A stretch of 64,000 bases of DNA from Membranihabitans maritimus. Lineage in GTDB: Bacteria > Bacteroidota > Bacteroidia > Chitinophagales > Saprospiraceae. This document shows, in pieces, positions 62,606 to 64,000 of this stretch. Each line of letters opens with the position of its first letter. Within the stretch, counting starts at the first letter, position 1. The notes under the pieces are model-generated. The model saw only the letters and a list, made by a program, of their open reading frames with translations. It searched no databases and was not told the origin of the DNA. Position numbers and translations under genes: made by a program. The DNA lies in the NCBI RefSeq assembly GCF_021729145.1, contig NZ_JAJSLW010000004.1:186001-250000 (forward strand). The letters run 5' to 3'.

Positions 62606-63556
62606 AAAACTCTTTTTAGGGATCTTTTCCCCAAGAACATCTTTCACTAAAAAAAAACCATCACTACCCTTTTCCTGGTAATGAGGCATTATCATAATAC
62701 CATCTGAAGGTGCTTTGATACATCCATCTTTATTTGTTGCCAGTATCTGGTTTTTTCTTATCCTGTCAAAGTTTTTGAAGCCAGGCTTCATTCTAAAATT
62801 TTCATTTTTGTCAATTTTATATGTGTAAATTAATTTGCAGTGTTTTGGTAGTCCATTGGCATAGTTATTAAGGATTTCTTCATGGATTGTTTCAATATGA
62901 AATTTCTCTACACATTCAATGGCGCTCAGAAAATTGACCGAAGCTGCTATACATCTATTGACAGAAAGTTTGTCATCGTGTTGTCCGGATTCAAAGCAGA
63001 GTGAAACACAAGGTCTATTTAAGTTCTCCTCATTAAAATAATGTAGTACCGTACCGTGTAAGTCCTTAATAAAACCTTCAATTACCGTGGCATCCAGCTT
63101 TAATCCTAATTTAATGGATTCAGGAGTATCATTGACAATTGTAAATATTCCGCCCGATGCTGTAGTGGTATGTAGGTCAAGTACAAAAATTTCGTTGGGC
63201 TGATATTCTTCAATCTGTCTGTCAATTTCATTAATAATTCCTATCAGCTCAGCCTCTTCATCTACCGGATGTTCCTGGAGCAAAGCTGATTCAATCTTTT
63301 CTCGAAGAAAAATCCTGTTCAGGTCTTCGCTAATATATCTTTGATCAACCGAAAGTGCTTGAAGATTCCCTTTTATTCCTACCAACCTTCCAGAAAATTT
63401 GAATTGTTTATTCGTGATAGGCTCTACTTCCAGCATTTTAAACAATAAATCCAGGGCCTTTACGCCTGCCTTTTCGTTACCGTGAACACCGCCAATAATA
63501 ATTGCCAAAGGTCCCTTGATCTCATTGTCGTAAACACCTACGATTCTATTTTCCAT
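62600..63556 (-). CDS. Succinylglutamate desuccinylase/aspartoacylase-family zinc hydrolase
   Basis: This 318-residue enzyme has zinc-ligand motifs GVHGNEKAG (His and Glu, about residues 18-26) and LDLHTTTASGG (His, about 126-136), and a catalytic Glu in LCFESGQHDD. The fold is the M14-like AstE/AspA family, which removes acyl groups from N-acyl amino acids. The substrate (N-acetyl-aspartate, succinylglutamate or another) is not resolved; arginine-succinyl pathway genes are not seen nearby. It is divergent from lpxD. Confidence 0.82.
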   Translation of the reverse strand: MENRIVGVYDNEIKGPLAIIIGGVHGNEKAGVKALDLLFKMLEVEPITNKQFKFSGRLVGIKGNLQALSVDQRYISEDLNRIFLREKIESALLQEHPVDEEAELIGIINEIDRQIEEYQPNEIFVLDLHTTTASGGIFTIVNDTPESIKLGLKLDATVIEGFIKDLHGTVLHYFNEENLNRPCVSLCFESGQHDDKLSVNRCIAASVNFLSAIECVEKFHIETIHEEILNNYANGLPKHCKLIYTYKIDKNENFRMKPGFKNFDRIRKNQILATNKDGCIKAPSDGIMIMPHYQEKGSDGFFLVKDVLGEKIPKKSFL

Positions 63557-63627
63557 GTTAAAATTTATTGTGAATCAAGGTACATTTTACTGAGAAAATT
63601 CGTTTATATATAAATTACTTTTTTTCT

Positions 63628-64000
63628 ATGAAGTTTTCTGAGCCAATATCGGTCAACAAAATCGCCGATAAATACAACGCTAAGTTAATAGGTGAAAATG
63701 AAAATATAGTATACGGACTAAATGAAATTCACCGGGTCGAAGAAGGAGATATTACTTTCGTAGATGTGGAAAAATACTATGAAAAATCTTTGAATTCCAA
63801 AGCTACCGTCATATTAATCGACAAAGAGGTTTCATGCCCCAGTGGCAAAACTTTGTTAGTGGTAAATTCTCCATTTCAGGTGTTCAGTGAATTAGCCACC
63901 GGAGAAAGACAAACTCATGCCGCCAATTCAGCGATCCACCCAACTGCAAAAATTCACCCTACTGCCAGTATTGAACCAAATGTAATAATTAGAGAAAATG
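63628..64000 (+). CDS. lpxD: UDP-3-O-acylglucosamine N-acyltransferase LpxD, 3' end cut by the window
   Basis: The ATG at 63628 opens a frame running to the edge (124 codons). The N-terminal LpxD domain is seen in ISVNKIADKYNAKLIGENEN and GLNEIHRVEEGDITFVD, and the first hexapeptide repeats of the left-handed helix begin at AIHPTAKIHPTASIEPNVII. LpxD adds the N-linked hydroxy-acyl chain in lipid A synthesis. Some Bacteroidota carry a second LpxD-like paralogue, so the exact role is slightly uncertain. Confidence 0.85.
   Translation, partial: MKFSEPISVNKIADKYNAKLIGENENIVYGLNEIHRVEEGDITFVDVEKYYEKSLNSKATVILIDKEVSCPSGKTLLVVNSPFQVFSELATGERQTHAANSAIHPTAKIHPTASIEPNVIIREN

Noticed and set aside
1-64000. 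CRISPR arrays, tRNA or rRNA genes, integrases and intact insertion sequences
   Set aside because: None were recognised on either strand; the repeats found are short and not arranged as arrays.

Overview
The window reads as ordinary chromosomal DNA from a Bacteroidota bacterium. The evidence is a SusC/SusD outer-membrane pair, a BtuB/BtuG-type vitamin B12 locus behind a cobalamin riboswitch, a CarB that ends before the usual allosteric domain, several Tat-exported oxidoreductases of the kind common in this phylum, a DUF1080 protein, and one TAnnTTTG-type promoter. De novo glycine betaine synthesis from glycine (two methyltransferase genes), together with MscL and MscS channels, suggests a marine or otherwise salty habitat. 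I cannot place it below phylum with confidence. No rRNA, tRNA, CRISPR array or intact insertion sequence was recognised.

Layout. 1-3.4 kb holds a truncated secreted protein, a Tam-like methyltransferase, an AlkA-type glycosylase and a DUF2064/TIGR04282 protein. 3.5-14.7 kb is one tightly packed operon: SusC, SusD, a YnjB-like binding lipoprotein, two permeases, an ATPase, a nucleoside hydrolase, an MtnK-like kinase and a radical SAM enzyme. It looks like a complete route from the outer membrane to the cytoplasm for a nucleoside-like compound of unknown identity. 14.7-16.2 kb (minus) holds an ECF sigma factor, a small unknown protein and a ClpP. 16.8-21.2 kb holds an M28 peptidase, the betaine genes and an exported amidohydrolase. 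22-34 kb is a catabolic and regulatory stretch: a TPR-LuxR regulator, a GMC oxidoreductase with its small subunit and a Tat-exported enolase-superfamily enzyme, an aldo/keto reductase, an acetolactate decarboxylase lipoprotein with an esterase, DUF1080 and Gfo/Idh/MocA proteins, and MscL.

34-40.4 kb holds btuG-btuB with its riboswitch, then carB. 40.5-48.0 kb is a seven-gene signalling operon: a GNAT-methyltransferase fusion, a membrane SpoIIE-type phosphatase, a SiaB/slr1658-like kinase, a STAS protein, a class III adenylate cyclase, a cyclic-nucleotide-binding patatin phospholipase and an HD-domain protein. Its layout resembles the SiaABCD partner switch, but with a nucleotide cyclase in place of the diguanylate cyclase and a likely cNMP effector beside it. 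48-64 kb is mostly housekeeping: Hsp20, CsaA, nitroreductase, Smr protein, sulfatase, glycosyltransferases, RsmG, MscS, RecX, OmpA-like protein, NadB, an atypical SDR, an AspA/AstE-type deacylase and the start of LpxD.

The two strongest candidates for undescribed biology are the nucleoside uptake/processing operon (3536-14743) and the cyclic-nucleotide partner-switch operon (40502-48002). All functional assignments come from reading motifs; no database search was possible.
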